NCBI GenBank assembly: GCA_044433285.1
Contig: JAWXTU010000035.1
Span: 1-19,450, forward strand
Origin: Aphodosoma sp044433285
GTDB lineage: Bacteria; Bacteroidota; Bacteroidia; Bacteroidales; Paludibacteraceae
Direction: 5' to 3'
Length of the DNA: 19,450 nucleotides
Within the stretch, counting starts at the first letter, position 1. Each line of letters begins with the position of its first letter. Made by a program: the position numbers and the translations under genes. Positions 7,684-14,999 of the stretch are shown piece by piece. The notes beneath the pieces are model-generated. The model was not told where the DNA came from. It did not search any database and saw only the letters and a list, made by a program, of their open reading frames with translations.

Positions 7684-8559
7684 TTATAAAACGTTTAAAA
7701 TTTGTTCTTTTATTTGTTCCAACTCATCTTTCATCTTAACCACGATTTTTTGCATTTCGCTGTGGTTTGATTTCGAGCCCAATGTATTTACTTCGCGACC
7801 AATCTCTTGAGTGATAAATCCAAGTTTTTTGCCTTGTGCAGTCTCATTCTCCATTGTTTCGATAAAGTAGTTCAGATGGTTTCTTAGGCGAACTTTCTCT
7901 TCGTTAATATCCAATTTCTCCACATAAAATATCATCTCTTGTTCCAATCTGTTGCGGTCGATAGATATTCTCTCTTCCAAGTTTTTCAACCCCTCTTCAA
8001 GGCGCGATTTAATCTTCTCTACACGCTCAATTTCAAATGGTTCTACCTCATCTAATAGGGCGGAGATATTAGCAATTTTATCTCTAAAAACCCTCTCTAA
8101 TGATTTTCCTTCCTGTATGCGAAAATCCTCAAATTCTTTAAATCCGTTGTCGATTAGCGCGCGAACAACCTCCCATTCCTCTTTTTCGAGGGTAGTTGCG
8201 CTGTTTTTCATCGAATCTGGTAGATGTAATATCAATTCAAGCATATTCTCAGGCACAGGCAAATTAAGTGCTGTTGCAGTCTCTACAATTTGATTTTTGT
8301 AACACTCCACAGCATCTCTGTTTATACTGCTAGAGGTTTGAGAGTTACCATTTTCTATGTATAGCGCAAACTCTATTTTACCACGAATAAGTCGTTGCGA
8401 AATTAAGTTACGAATGTCTATATCTTTCTCTCTGTACACAGATGCTAATCTAGTAGATATATCTGGTTGTTTTGAGTTGAGCGATTTTATTTCAACAACA
8501 ATTTTTTTGTTGTCATATTCGCAAAAGGCTTTTCCATAGCCTGTCATTGAGTGTATCAT
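7684..8559 (-). CDS. yicC: YicC/YloC family endoribonuclease
   Basis: The protein has 291 residues with the family's N-terminal signature MTGYGKA at 5-11 followed by EIKSLNSKQPDI, and the C-terminal DUF1732 region ending in REVNTLGSKSNHSEMQ and MKDELEQIKEQILNVL. Family members in E. coli and B. subtilis have been reported to act as endoribonucleases, linked to RNA turnover. The central region (about 160-220) is rich in charged residues and probably forms long helices. The start at 8559 (MIHSMTGYG) matches the usual N-terminus exactly. It lies 4 bp after the MATE gene and 3 bp before def. A gmk gene, which often follows yicC, is not present here. Confidence 0.93.
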   Translation of the reverse strand: MIHSMTGYGKAFCEYDNKKIVVEIKSLNSKQPDISTRLASVYREKDIDIRNLISQRLIRGKIEFALYIENGNSQTSSSINRDAVECYKNQIVETATALNLPVPENMLELILHLPDSMKNSATTLEKEEWEVVRALIDNGFKEFEDFRIQEGKSLERVFRDKIANISALLDEVEPFEIERVEKIKSRLEEGLKNLEERISIDRNRLEQEMIFYVEKLDINEEKVRLRNHLNYFIETMENETAQGKKLGFITQEIGREVNTLGSKSNHSEMQKIVVKMKDELEQIKEQILNVL

Positions 8560-8563
8560 ATCT

Positions 8564-9889
8564 TTATTTTAGTTTGTATTTTAGGTGATGAGCAAGGATT
8601 CCAACTGCTGTTATGGTTGCCAAAAAGTTAGCTATGGTTTGCGACCACCACACACCATCTAGTTGCCAAAAATTTGGTAGAATAAGTACTATTGGAATTA
8701 AGAATAAAATTTGTCGTGATGTAGATAATAAAATTGAAATTCCAGCTTTCCCGATACTTTGAAAATAGTTGGTACAGATAATATGAAACCCAACTATAAA
8801 GAATAGCGAGAAGTGGATACGTAATGCGTTAGTTGTGATATCTATGAGAGCAATATCATTTGTAAAGCATCTAGCTATTGCACTTGGGAAAATCAGTGCA
8901 ACAGTAGCCCCCAGAGACGTTATAATAGTGGCAACGATGATACATAATTTTAGAGTCTCTTTTACTCTGTCATATCTTTTTGCTCCATAATTATATCCTA
9001 TAATTGGTTGCATACCTTGGCTGAGCCCAATTACCCCCATAATAATTAACATTACAAATGAACTAACAATCCCAAAAGCACCAATTGCTAGGTCGCCACC
9101 GTATTTATGTAGAGAGTGATTGATAATTATATTCACTAAACTGGTGCATATTTGTAGTATAAATGGAGATAGTCCAATTGCAACAATTGCTGCAATAATT
9201 TTAAAATCAGGCTTTAATAAAGTAGATTGAAATCGTACAGTCATTTTTTTATCTCCAAAGTGCCACAATAATACCCAAATTGATGATATCACCATCGAAA
9301 TTACAGTTGCAATAGCAGCACCTTGTATTCCCATATCGAGCCAAAATATAAAAATAGGGTCAATTGCGATATTCAAAATTGCGCCAATTACAAGAGTATA
9401 CATAGCAACCATTGGGCGTCCAGACGCACGCATAATATTTGCCAGTGAAAAACCTATTGTAGAGAATACGTTAAAAGGGATAATGATTTTTAGATACTCC
9501 TTGGCATAGGGGATAGTTGCCTCAGAGCCACCAAACGCACGCAGTATTGGCTCTAAGAATATCAAACCAAAAACTGTAGTCAAAATATTAAAGAATATAA
9601 TGAGATAGAGAGCGTTAGGTAAGATTTTATTAGCAGATTCGGTGTCGTTTTTACCAAGTTTTAGTGATAAATTAGCGGCAGAACCTTGACCAACCAACAT
9701 ACCGAAAGCAGAAATAATATTCATTATCGGAAATGTGATTGCCAGTCCAGCTATAGCCATAGCACCTACGCCTTGACCAATATATATGCGGTCTACAATG
9801 TTGTATAGACCATTAGCCAAAGTGCCTATCAGCGATGGTACAGTATAGTACCAGAGTAGGCGAGATATCGAGTCTTTTTTTATATCCAC
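8564..9889 (-). CDS. MATE family efflux transporter
   Basis: This is a twelve-helix inner-membrane antiporter of the multidrug and toxic compound extrusion family. The N-terminal half has the typical TVPSLIGTLANGLYNIVDRIYIGQGVGAMAIAG run and the GMLVGQGSAANLSLKLG loop. The second half has the matching GLSQGMQPIIGYNYGAKRYDRV loop. The frame is open up to a TTG at 9925, but residues before VDIKKDSISRLL do not look like family sequence and are encoded by an inverted-repeat arm. The GTG at 9889, giving 441 residues, fits the usual MATE N-terminus better. No ATG is available at either place. No convincing promoter motif lies between this gene and the rpoD terminator. It is the first gene of the seven-gene run. 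The transported compound is unknown. Confidence 0.9.
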   Translation of the reverse strand: MDIKKDSISRLLWYYTVPSLIGTLANGLYNIVDRIYIGQGVGAMAIAGLAITFPIMNIISAFGMLVGQGSAANLSLKLGKNDTESANKILPNALYLIIFFNILTTVFGLIFLEPILRAFGGSEATIPYAKEYLKIIIPFNVFSTIGFSLANIMRASGRPMVAMYTLVIGAILNIAIDPIFIFWLDMGIQGAAIATVISMVISSIWVLLWHFGDKKMTVRFQSTLLKPDFKIIAAIVAIGLSPFILQICTSLVNIIINHSLHKYGGDLAIGAFGIVSSFVMLIIMGVIGLSQGMQPIIGYNYGAKRYDRVKETLKLCIIVATIITSLGATVALIFPSAIARCFTNDIALIDITTNALRIHFSLFFIVGFHIICTNYFQSIGKAGISILLSTSRQILFLIPIVLILPNFWQLDGVWWSQTIANFLATITAVGILAHHLKYKLK

Positions 9890-9998
9890 GTAATAAAGGG
9901 AGACTTCTAAAAACTCCCCGAACAAAAATTAACAAGATTAAGATCGAAAACTTTTCTTTTGCGATATTTTTTAGCCTTATTAGCCAATTTTACCTCTT

Positions 9999-10032
9999 AT
10001 ATCACTCATTTAGCCCGCTAAACTCGTGATAT
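9999..10032. repeat. Hairpin inside the inverted-repeat segment
   Basis: Outer arms ATATCAC and GTGATAT (7 bp) and inner arms TTTAGC and GCTAAA (6 bp) are separated by a symmetrical 3-by-3 internal loop, with a very small CC/GG apex. It is the only GC-containing structured patch in the AT-rich 198-bp segment. No T-run follows on either strand, so it is not a terminator of the usual type. Confidence 0.55.
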
Positions 10033-10050
10033 TGCTAGTTAAAATATTTC

Positions 10051-10068
10051 TAATAATTCTTCAAAAAT
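10051..10068 (-). repeat. 18-bp dispersed repeat, copy 1
   Basis: On the minus strand this reads ATTTTTGAAGAATTATTA and is identical to plus-strand bases 16536-16553. With one single-base gap the match continues through AAATA. It lies 11 bp inside the right arm of the 17-bp inverted repeat, next to the rpoD terminator. Confidence 0.6.
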
Positions 10069-10097
10069 CTCAGCAAAGCAGTTTTTAGAAGTCTCCT

Positions 10098-10144
10098 AAA
10101 AAAAGAGCACAATTTTATCTTAAAAAAATAATATTAGTGCTCTT
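10098..10144 (-). terminator. Rho-independent terminator of rpoD
   Basis: On the minus strand, 47 bp past the rpoD stop codon, AAGAGCAC (plus 10137-10144) pairs with GTGCTCTT (plus 10103-10110) across a 26-base AT-rich loop, followed by a run of T. The stem is only 8 bp and the loop is large, but the position and T-run support a terminator. Confidence 0.65.
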
Positions 10145-10190
10145 ATGAGATTTGTTTGCGTCTATAGTTTAGGACTTATTTATCAAAGTC

Positions 10191-11057
10191 TTAACCCAAA
10201 TAAACTTTAAGTAGTTTGCTTTTTGATTTGTCTCTCAATCGTCTGATTGCTTTCTCTTTAATTTGACGTACACGTTCGCGAGTCAATCCAAATTTATCCC
10301 CGATCTCTTCTAGTGTCATCTCTTGTACGCCACTAATACCGAAGAACATTTTGATAATTTCGCGTTCACGTTCGGCAAGTACCGAATCGAGTGTGCGTTC
10401 AATCTCTTTATTTAGAGATTCATTAATAAGAGAGCGGTCAGCAATCGGAGAGTCATCGTTTACTAATACATCAAGAAGTGAATTGTCTTCTCCCTCAACG
10501 AATGGAGCATCAACCGAGATATGTCTACCCGAGATTTTAATAGTGTCTGAAATTTTGTCAATCGGAAGATCTAATTCTTCCGCCAACTCTTCAGCAGATG
10601 GGCGACGTTCGTGTTCTTGCTCAAAACGAGAGAAAGCTTTGTTAATCTTGTTCAACGATCCTACTTGATTCAGCGGTAGGCGCACAATACGTGATTGTTC
10701 TGCAAGAGCTTGAAGGATAGATTGTCTAATCCACCACACGGCATAAGAGATAAACTTAAAACCACGAGTCTCGTCAAATTTCTCAGCTGCTTTAATCAAG
10801 CCTAAGTTACCTTCATTAATCAAATCGGGTAGTGATAAACCCTGATTTTGGTACTGTTTTGCTACAGAAACTACGAAACGCAGGTTTGCGCGTGTTAATT
10901 TTTCAAGTGCCGCATGGTCACCTTTGCGAATACGTTGAGCCAACTTTACTTCTTCATCTACAGAGATAAGATCCTCACGACCAATTTCTTGTAAATACTT
11001 GTCGAGCGATGCGCTCTCACGATTAGTAATCGATTTTGTAATTTTTAGCTGTCTCAT
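10191..11057 (-). CDS. rpoD: Primary RNA polymerase sigma factor (Bacteroidota type)
   Basis: This is the housekeeping sigma-70 factor that directs RNA polymerase to TAnnTTTG promoters. The protein has 288 residues and, as in other Bacteroidota, lacks region 1.1 and the long non-conserved insert. Visible parts are region 1.2 (LDKYLQEIGREDLIS, 18-32), region 2 (LRFVVSVAKQYQNQGLSLPDLINEGNLGL starting at 59, then FKFISYAVWWIRQSILQAL at 100-118), region 3 (about 120-180) and region 4.2 with its helix-turn-helix (MTLEEIGDKFGLTRERVRQIKEKAIRRL, 247-274). The ATG at 11057 gives the usual MRQLKITKSIT start. A full promoter at 11080-11110 and a terminator at 10098-10144 make it a single-gene transcription unit. 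Confidence 0.97.
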   Translation of the reverse strand: MRQLKITKSITNRESASLDKYLQEIGREDLISVDEEVKLAQRIRKGDHAALEKLTRANLRFVVSVAKQYQNQGLSLPDLINEGNLGLIKAAEKFDETRGFKFISYAVWWIRQSILQALAEQSRIVRLPLNQVGSLNKINKAFSRFEQEHERRPSAEELAEELDLPIDKISDTIKISGRHISVDAPFVEGEDNSLLDVLVNDDSPIADRSLINESLNKEIERTLDSVLAEREREIIKMFFGISGVQEMTLEEIGDKFGLTRERVRQIKEKAIRRLRDKSKSKLLKVYLG

Positions 11058-11079
11058 CCTTATTTATAAATTAAGCATG

Positions 11080-11110
11080 CAAAGATACAATTTTTTTATG
11101 AATTGTACAA
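11080..11110 (-). promoter_or_regulatory. rpoD promoter
   Basis: On the minus strand a TTG (plus 11108-11110) is followed after exactly 20 bp by TATCTTTG (plus 11080-11087), the Bacteroidota -33/-7 arrangement. It lies 22 bp upstream of the rpoD ATG. Confidence 0.75.
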
Positions 11111-11149
11111 TAGCAAGTTGAAGTTTTTTGTTTTAAAGTTTGTGAGGTA

Positions 11150-11992
11150 TTATTTTACCGCCTTGAAGCTCATATCTAGGCTTTTAACAGAGTGGGTTAG
11201 TGCACCCACAGAGATATAATCTACACCACATTCAGCATATGCACGCATTGTGTCATATGTGATACCGCCAGATGATTCTGTCTCAAATCTACCTGCAATT
11301 ATCTCTACAGCTTTACGTGTGTTTTCTGGTGTAAAGTTATCCAGCATTATTCTGTCAACTCCACCATTATCAAGTACTTGTTGTATCTCTTCAAATGATC
11401 TGACTTCTATCTCAATTTTCAACTCTTTGCCTTTCTCGGTGCAATATTTTTTTGCGTTATTTATTGCATTAGCAATTCCACCAGCAAAATCCACGTGATT
11501 ATCTTTTAATAGAATCATATCAAACAGACCAATACGATGGTTACAACCACCACCAATTTTTACAGCCTCTTTTTCAAGCAGGCGCAACCCTGGTGTAGTT
11601 TTTCGAGTGTCAAGCACTCTTGTGTTTGTACCTTCAAGGAGTTTTACATATTCTGCAGTGCGAGTAGCCACTCCGCTCATACGTTGCATAATGTTGAGCA
11701 TCAGGCGTTCTGTTTGTAGTAGCGACTGGATTTTGCCCTCTACTATAAATGCTATATCGCCAACTTTCACTGCGTCTCCGTCGTGCAAAAGTTGAGTCAT
11801 TTTTAGCTCTGGGTCAAAACTACTAAATATGCGTTTGGCAATCTCAATACCAGCAATTATTCCATCTTCTTTGATGATAAGTTGCTGTTTTCCAATCTCA
11901 TTGGCTGGTATTGATGATAATGTTGTATGGTCGCCATCGCCAATATCTTCGGCAAACCACAATTTAATTAAGGAGTCTAGATTATCTGTCAT
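11150..11992 (-). CDS. nadC: Nicotinate-nucleotide pyrophosphorylase (quinolinate phosphoribosyltransferase)
   Basis: The enzyme converts quinolinate and PRPP to nicotinate mononucleotide in cytosolic de novo NAD synthesis. The 280-residue protein is full length. Motifs visible: EDIGDGDHTT at 15-24, LNIMQRMSGVAT at 99-110, VLDTRKTTPGLR at 126-137, KIGGGCNHRIGLFDMILLKDNH from 145, IEIEVRS near 193-199, MLDNF at 216-220, and YISVGALTHS near the end, which forms the phosphate-binding part of the barrel. Substrate-binding arginines and lysines (Arg104, Arg130, Lys131, Arg153, Lys163) are present. nadA and nadB are not in the window. It is divergent from rlmH across 115 bp; I found no convincing promoter for nadC itself there. 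Confidence 0.96.
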   Translation of the reverse strand: MTDNLDSLIKLWFAEDIGDGDHTTLSSIPANEIGKQQLIIKEDGIIAGIEIAKRIFSSFDPELKMTQLLHDGDAVKVGDIAFIVEGKIQSLLQTERLMLNIMQRMSGVATRTAEYVKLLEGTNTRVLDTRKTTPGLRLLEKEAVKIGGGCNHRIGLFDMILLKDNHVDFAGGIANAINNAKKYCTEKGKELKIEIEVRSFEEIQQVLDNGGVDRIMLDNFTPENTRKAVEIIAGRFETESSGGITYDTMRAYAECGVDYISVGALTHSVKSLDMSFKAVK

Positions 11993-12034
11993 TCACATCC
12001 GTTTTTTAAGTTATTGTAAAATAATTGTTTATTA

Positions 12035-12068
12035 TTGCAACGTATTAACGATAAAATTATTATCTTTG
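12035..12068 (+). promoter_or_regulatory. Probable rlmH promoter
   Basis: TATCTTTG at 12061-12068 matches the -7 consensus and is 39 bp upstream of the rlmH ATG. The nearest TTG, at 12035-12037, is 23 bp away, slightly more than the preferred spacing, so the -33 element is weak. Confidence 0.55.
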
Positions 12069-12107
12069 CAGTCAAATTATTACAAATTATTTAGATATCT
12101 TACTATT

Positions 12108-12605
12108 ATGAAGTTAACAGTTCTGTGGGTTGGTAAAACTACTGCCAAATATTTTGATGAGGCTATTAATTTATATTTCAACAGAATAAAACATTATATG
12201 TCTGTAGAAATTGTGGAAATACCCGACCTGCGTAACACCAAATCTATGGATATAAATGAGCAACGGATTAAGGAGGGAGTATCTATTTTACAGCAGATTA
12301 AGCCTGACGATTATCTGGTTTTGCTCGATGACAAAGGCAAACAGCACACTAGCACTGAATTTTCGCAGTGGATTGAAAAGATGGCTCTTGCATCTACAAA
12401 ACGGTTAGTTTTTGTTATCGGTGGTGCTTACGGTTTTTCTCGTGATATTTACGACCGTGCAAATGGTTATATATCAATCTCTAAGATGACCTTCTCTCAT
12501 CAAATTATCCGTCCAATATTCTTTGAGCAACTCTACCGTGCGATGACTATTATGCGTGGCGAACCATATCATCACGAAGAATCGCTCTGGGAAAAGAGGA
12601 GATAG
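12108..12605 (+). CDS. rlmH: 23S rRNA (pseudouridine-1915-N3)-methyltransferase
   Basis: This is a SPOUT-class methyltransferase that modifies pseudouridine 1915 in helix 69 of 23S rRNA in the assembled ribosome. The frame is open further upstream, into nadC, but the ATG at 12108 gives the standard MKLTVLWVGKT start, follows a promoter, and yields 165 residues. Features: LVLLDDKGKQHTSTEFSQWI at 70-89, the SAM-binding knot loop VFVIGGAYGFS at 101-111, and the C-terminal HQIIRPIFFEQLYRAMTIMRGEPYHHE from 131, with the conserved EQLYRA and GEPYHH residues. It is the only plus-strand gene in the window. Confidence 0.96.
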   Translation: MKLTVLWVGKTTAKYFDEAINLYFNRIKHYMSVEIVEIPDLRNTKSMDINEQRIKEGVSILQQIKPDDYLVLLDDKGKQHTSTEFSQWIEKMALASTKRLVFVIGGAYGFSRDIYDRANGYISISKMTFSHQIIRPIFFEQLYRAMTIMRGEPYHHEESLWEKRR

Positions 12606-12648
12606 ATCGAATGAATATCTGTTGAAAACTCGACATACTATAACCAAA

Positions 12649-12679
12649 ACGCCTCGATTATCAATAATAATCGAGGCGT
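12649..12679 (-). terminator. Terminator between rlmH and the glycoside hydrolase gene
   Basis: Perfect 13-bp arms (12649-12661 and 12667-12679) enclose a 5-base loop in the gap between two converging genes. A short T-run follows on the minus strand only, so it best serves the glycosidase transcript, although the hairpin could also slow polymerase leaving rlmH. Confidence 0.75.
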
Positions 12680-12713
12680 AATATATAATGTGAATCTGAA
12701 AATCAGCTAATAA

Positions 12714-14972
12714 CTAATCAATTCTCGTAATTCTCAACTGATCAAGTAGGGCACTGTTCTCCTCCAAATTCATATTTAAGTTATATGGCATATACCTCAA
12801 CGTTAATGTTTGATCGCCCGCCTTTTTAAAATCTACGATTACGCTATTACTCCAGCCATAATTATCCCATTCGCCCTCGCCACGGTGCGGAAGTATTACA
12901 GATTGTACATAATCCTCATTGATAAATAGCGAACGAATACCGCACTTATTGTTAGTATTTATTGGTCCATTACCGTTGGCATATCTAAAATCAATTGCAT
13001 ATGTTCCTGCTACTGCAATATCAATTGGTAGCGTGATAATCTGCTGCATAGAGTTTGTGAGTGCCACAAAACCACTGCCTCTATATCCATTAGAATTAAA
13101 TGTAGATTTAGGCGAATAATCCTCAATCTCATAAATCGTAATATCCGAATAGTATCTTACTGGTTCTGTCGCAAATGATTCAAATTTACCATCAAATGCT
13201 CTCAACTGAATTTCACCCTCATATGTACTATTTAGTTCAAATTCAATAGTATCACGGTCATTTACTATAGTATTGCGTTTCTCCCCATCTACATATATAT
13301 AATACTCTGCAATATTTGAGTCAGTAGCGATATAGATGTAGTTGTTAATTATCTCATATTTAGGCTTGTTTGGTGAAAACGCACACTCTACAACGCTAAT
13401 CATATTAGATAGATAACCGTTGTCAGTCATCTCAATAGAGATATTATATTCGCCAGAAATATCTGTTGCCAATTTAGGCTCACACTCCACACCATCTACT
13501 TTAAACGATTTGATAATATTACCGTGTCCGCTCAATGTGATATTTAGTGTAGCGTTGCGATATTTAAAGTTATTTAAAATACGCTCACCAGCCATATTTC
13601 TTGGCACTAATGGATTGAACACTAACCCCTCTTCTGTAAATTGCATACCGAATAGCACTTTATGAACCATAGAGATATTGCCCGATAAAGACCATAGCAT
13701 ATTATCCGAATTTATCTCTGTATAGCTATAATCGCCTGAAGTAGCCACCATATTCTCTTTGTTTGTACAAAACATTGCAGCAGCACGATATATCGTTGCA
13801 AATGTGTATAATACACCTGCTTCGTTGCCAGCTTTGGCACTAGCCAACCCAAAATACGACGATACAAAGGGCCACACACCATTATTATGATATGGCGGAA
13901 TATCAGCTATAAAAGGGTAGAATATTGGTGCTCCGTATGGGGTTAGTGGCAGCGTCTCTACCACATTTCCTTGATTTTCAAGAGGTGTAATATCCCAAAG
14001 TATTGCAAGCGATTCACCTAGTGTCTCGCTGCGGTTTTCAACCATATTATTGTTACGCCCGTACGAGAACGATGCGTGATAACTCTCTCCCTCCACTGCA
14101 AATTCTCTATTGATATTCTCAACCAATTCATTAGCCCACGTGGTATATTTTTGAGCGATACCGTGGTCGCCAATAATTTCAGCCATACGAGCAGCGATGC
14201 GCATTGCATTTGCATGTATTACGTTTGTGCCATATGCTTTTGATTGGTATATATCAACTGGTTGCATCCATCGTGGATACGATTGCTCGCGCCAATCGAT
14301 AAATGAAGTTTCACCCATCATTAGCCCTGTTTGAGCATCATAAGCCACCATTCTGTCATCTTCTATAGAGTTGCAAATAATAGGGTATACCGTTTTCAAC
14401 CACTCCATATCTCCAGTTACTAGATATATCTCCCACGCTGCCGATGCCCAAATCATACGGTCGGTAGAGCAGGGCCAAGCACCACCAGTTCCAGTGTCTT
14501 GTATGATACGTTTTTGTGGTGTAACCTTGTGCATAAGAGATATTTTAGAAACCTCAGTTTGCATATGTGCCATCGATAGTATAATAGAGTAGGATACATC
14601 GCGCGTCCATACTCCGGGCCACTCTTTGCCTGTGCGCAGTGTCGAGTCGGGTTCCACTGCATTAATCATCTCATCTAATCCCATATAGTATATTGCATTT
14701 TCCAACAGAGTTGGTGCTGCATATGTTGTATACGGAGTAATATTATTTGTCAATTTCCATTCTCTCTGTTTGTTATCTTCAGAGAATTTACCATTGTAGT
14801 TAGATTTTATATGATTCTCACTCTCTGCAGTGGCAGTAAATTTATCTTGAGTGATAACGTTGCCGTCCCACACAAATTCAGGCGAATCATAGATGGCACT
14901 TTTTTTATTACACGCCATTAGTGATAGCGTTAATGCTAATAATGTTACATTAATGGTTTTCAGTAGTTTCAT
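12714..14972 (-). CDS. Lipoprotein glycoside hydrolase, (alpha/alpha)6-barrel type, with C-terminal carbohydrate-binding-like domain
   Basis: The protein has 752 residues. Residues 1-20 are a lipoprotein signal with the lipobox LMAC (Cys21). Residues about 75-490 look like a six-hairpin glycosidase: WPGVWTRDVSYSIILSMAH at 118-136, GTGGAWPCSTDRMIWASAAWEIYLVTGD at 161-188, GETSFIDWREQSYPRWMQP at 220-238, and a later ENRSETLGESLAILW. Acidic residues Asp125, Asp227 and Glu229 are candidate catalytic groups. Residues 611-752 (starting ITIYEIEDYSP) resemble a CBM6/CBM35-type beta-sandwich. The post-cysteine residues (NKKS) lack an acidic surface-export signal, suggesting a periplasmic location. I cannot assign a GH family; relatives are annotated loosely as glycogen-debranching or MGH1-like enzymes. 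It starts 27 bp after the cytochrome gene, with no promoter between, so the two are likely co-transcribed. Confidence 0.78.
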   Translation of the reverse strand: MKLLKTINVTLLALTLSLMACNKKSAIYDSPEFVWDGNVITQDKFTATAESENHIKSNYNGKFSEDNKQREWKLTNNITPYTTYAAPTLLENAIYYMGLDEMINAVEPDSTLRTGKEWPGVWTRDVSYSIILSMAHMQTEVSKISLMHKVTPQKRIIQDTGTGGAWPCSTDRMIWASAAWEIYLVTGDMEWLKTVYPIICNSIEDDRMVAYDAQTGLMMGETSFIDWREQSYPRWMQPVDIYQSKAYGTNVIHANAMRIAARMAEIIGDHGIAQKYTTWANELVENINREFAVEGESYHASFSYGRNNNMVENRSETLGESLAILWDITPLENQGNVVETLPLTPYGAPIFYPFIADIPPYHNNGVWPFVSSYFGLASAKAGNEAGVLYTFATIYRAAAMFCTNKENMVATSGDYSYTEINSDNMLWSLSGNISMVHKVLFGMQFTEEGLVFNPLVPRNMAGERILNNFKYRNATLNITLSGHGNIIKSFKVDGVECEPKLATDISGEYNISIEMTDNGYLSNMISVVECAFSPNKPKYEIINNYIYIATDSNIAEYYIYVDGEKRNTIVNDRDTIEFELNSTYEGEIQLRAFDGKFESFATEPVRYYSDITIYEIEDYSPKSTFNSNGYRGSGFVALTNSMQQIITLPIDIAVAGTYAIDFRYANGNGPINTNNKCGIRSLFINEDYVQSVILPHRGEGEWDNYGWSNSVIVDFKKAGDQTLTLRYMPYNLNMNLEENSALLDQLRITRID

Positions 14973-14999
14973 AACAAATGATTTATAATAAATATTCTT

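Larger units (their letters stand above)
9899..10096. repeat. 198-bp segment bounded by perfect 17-bp inverted repeats (MITE-like, invertible or structured leader)
   Basis: The arm at 9899-9915 (GGAGACTTCTAAAAACT) is the exact reverse complement of 10080-10096; they are 164 bp apart. The inner sequence is AT-rich, has no gene, and contains a hairpin at 9999-10032 and an 18-bp word repeated at 16536. The left arm ends 9 bp before the GTG start proposed for the MATE gene. The size and ends fit a small non-autonomous transposable element, an invertible regulatory segment of the type known in Bacteroidales, or a 5' leader RNA closed by a 17-bp stem. No clean target-site duplication is seen; TAA occurs close to both outer edges but not at equal distance. 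Confidence 0.7.

Noticed and set aside
9835..10029. Small plus-strand open frame spanning the left inverted-repeat arm
   Set aside because: No promoter precedes it, half of it is antisense to the MATE gene, and the product has no recognisable feature.
11829..12107. Upstream extension of rlmH to 11829 (93 more codons)
   Set aside because: It overlaps nadC on the other strand, the added residues do not resemble RlmH, and the ATG at 12108 gives the standard family N-terminus after a promoter.
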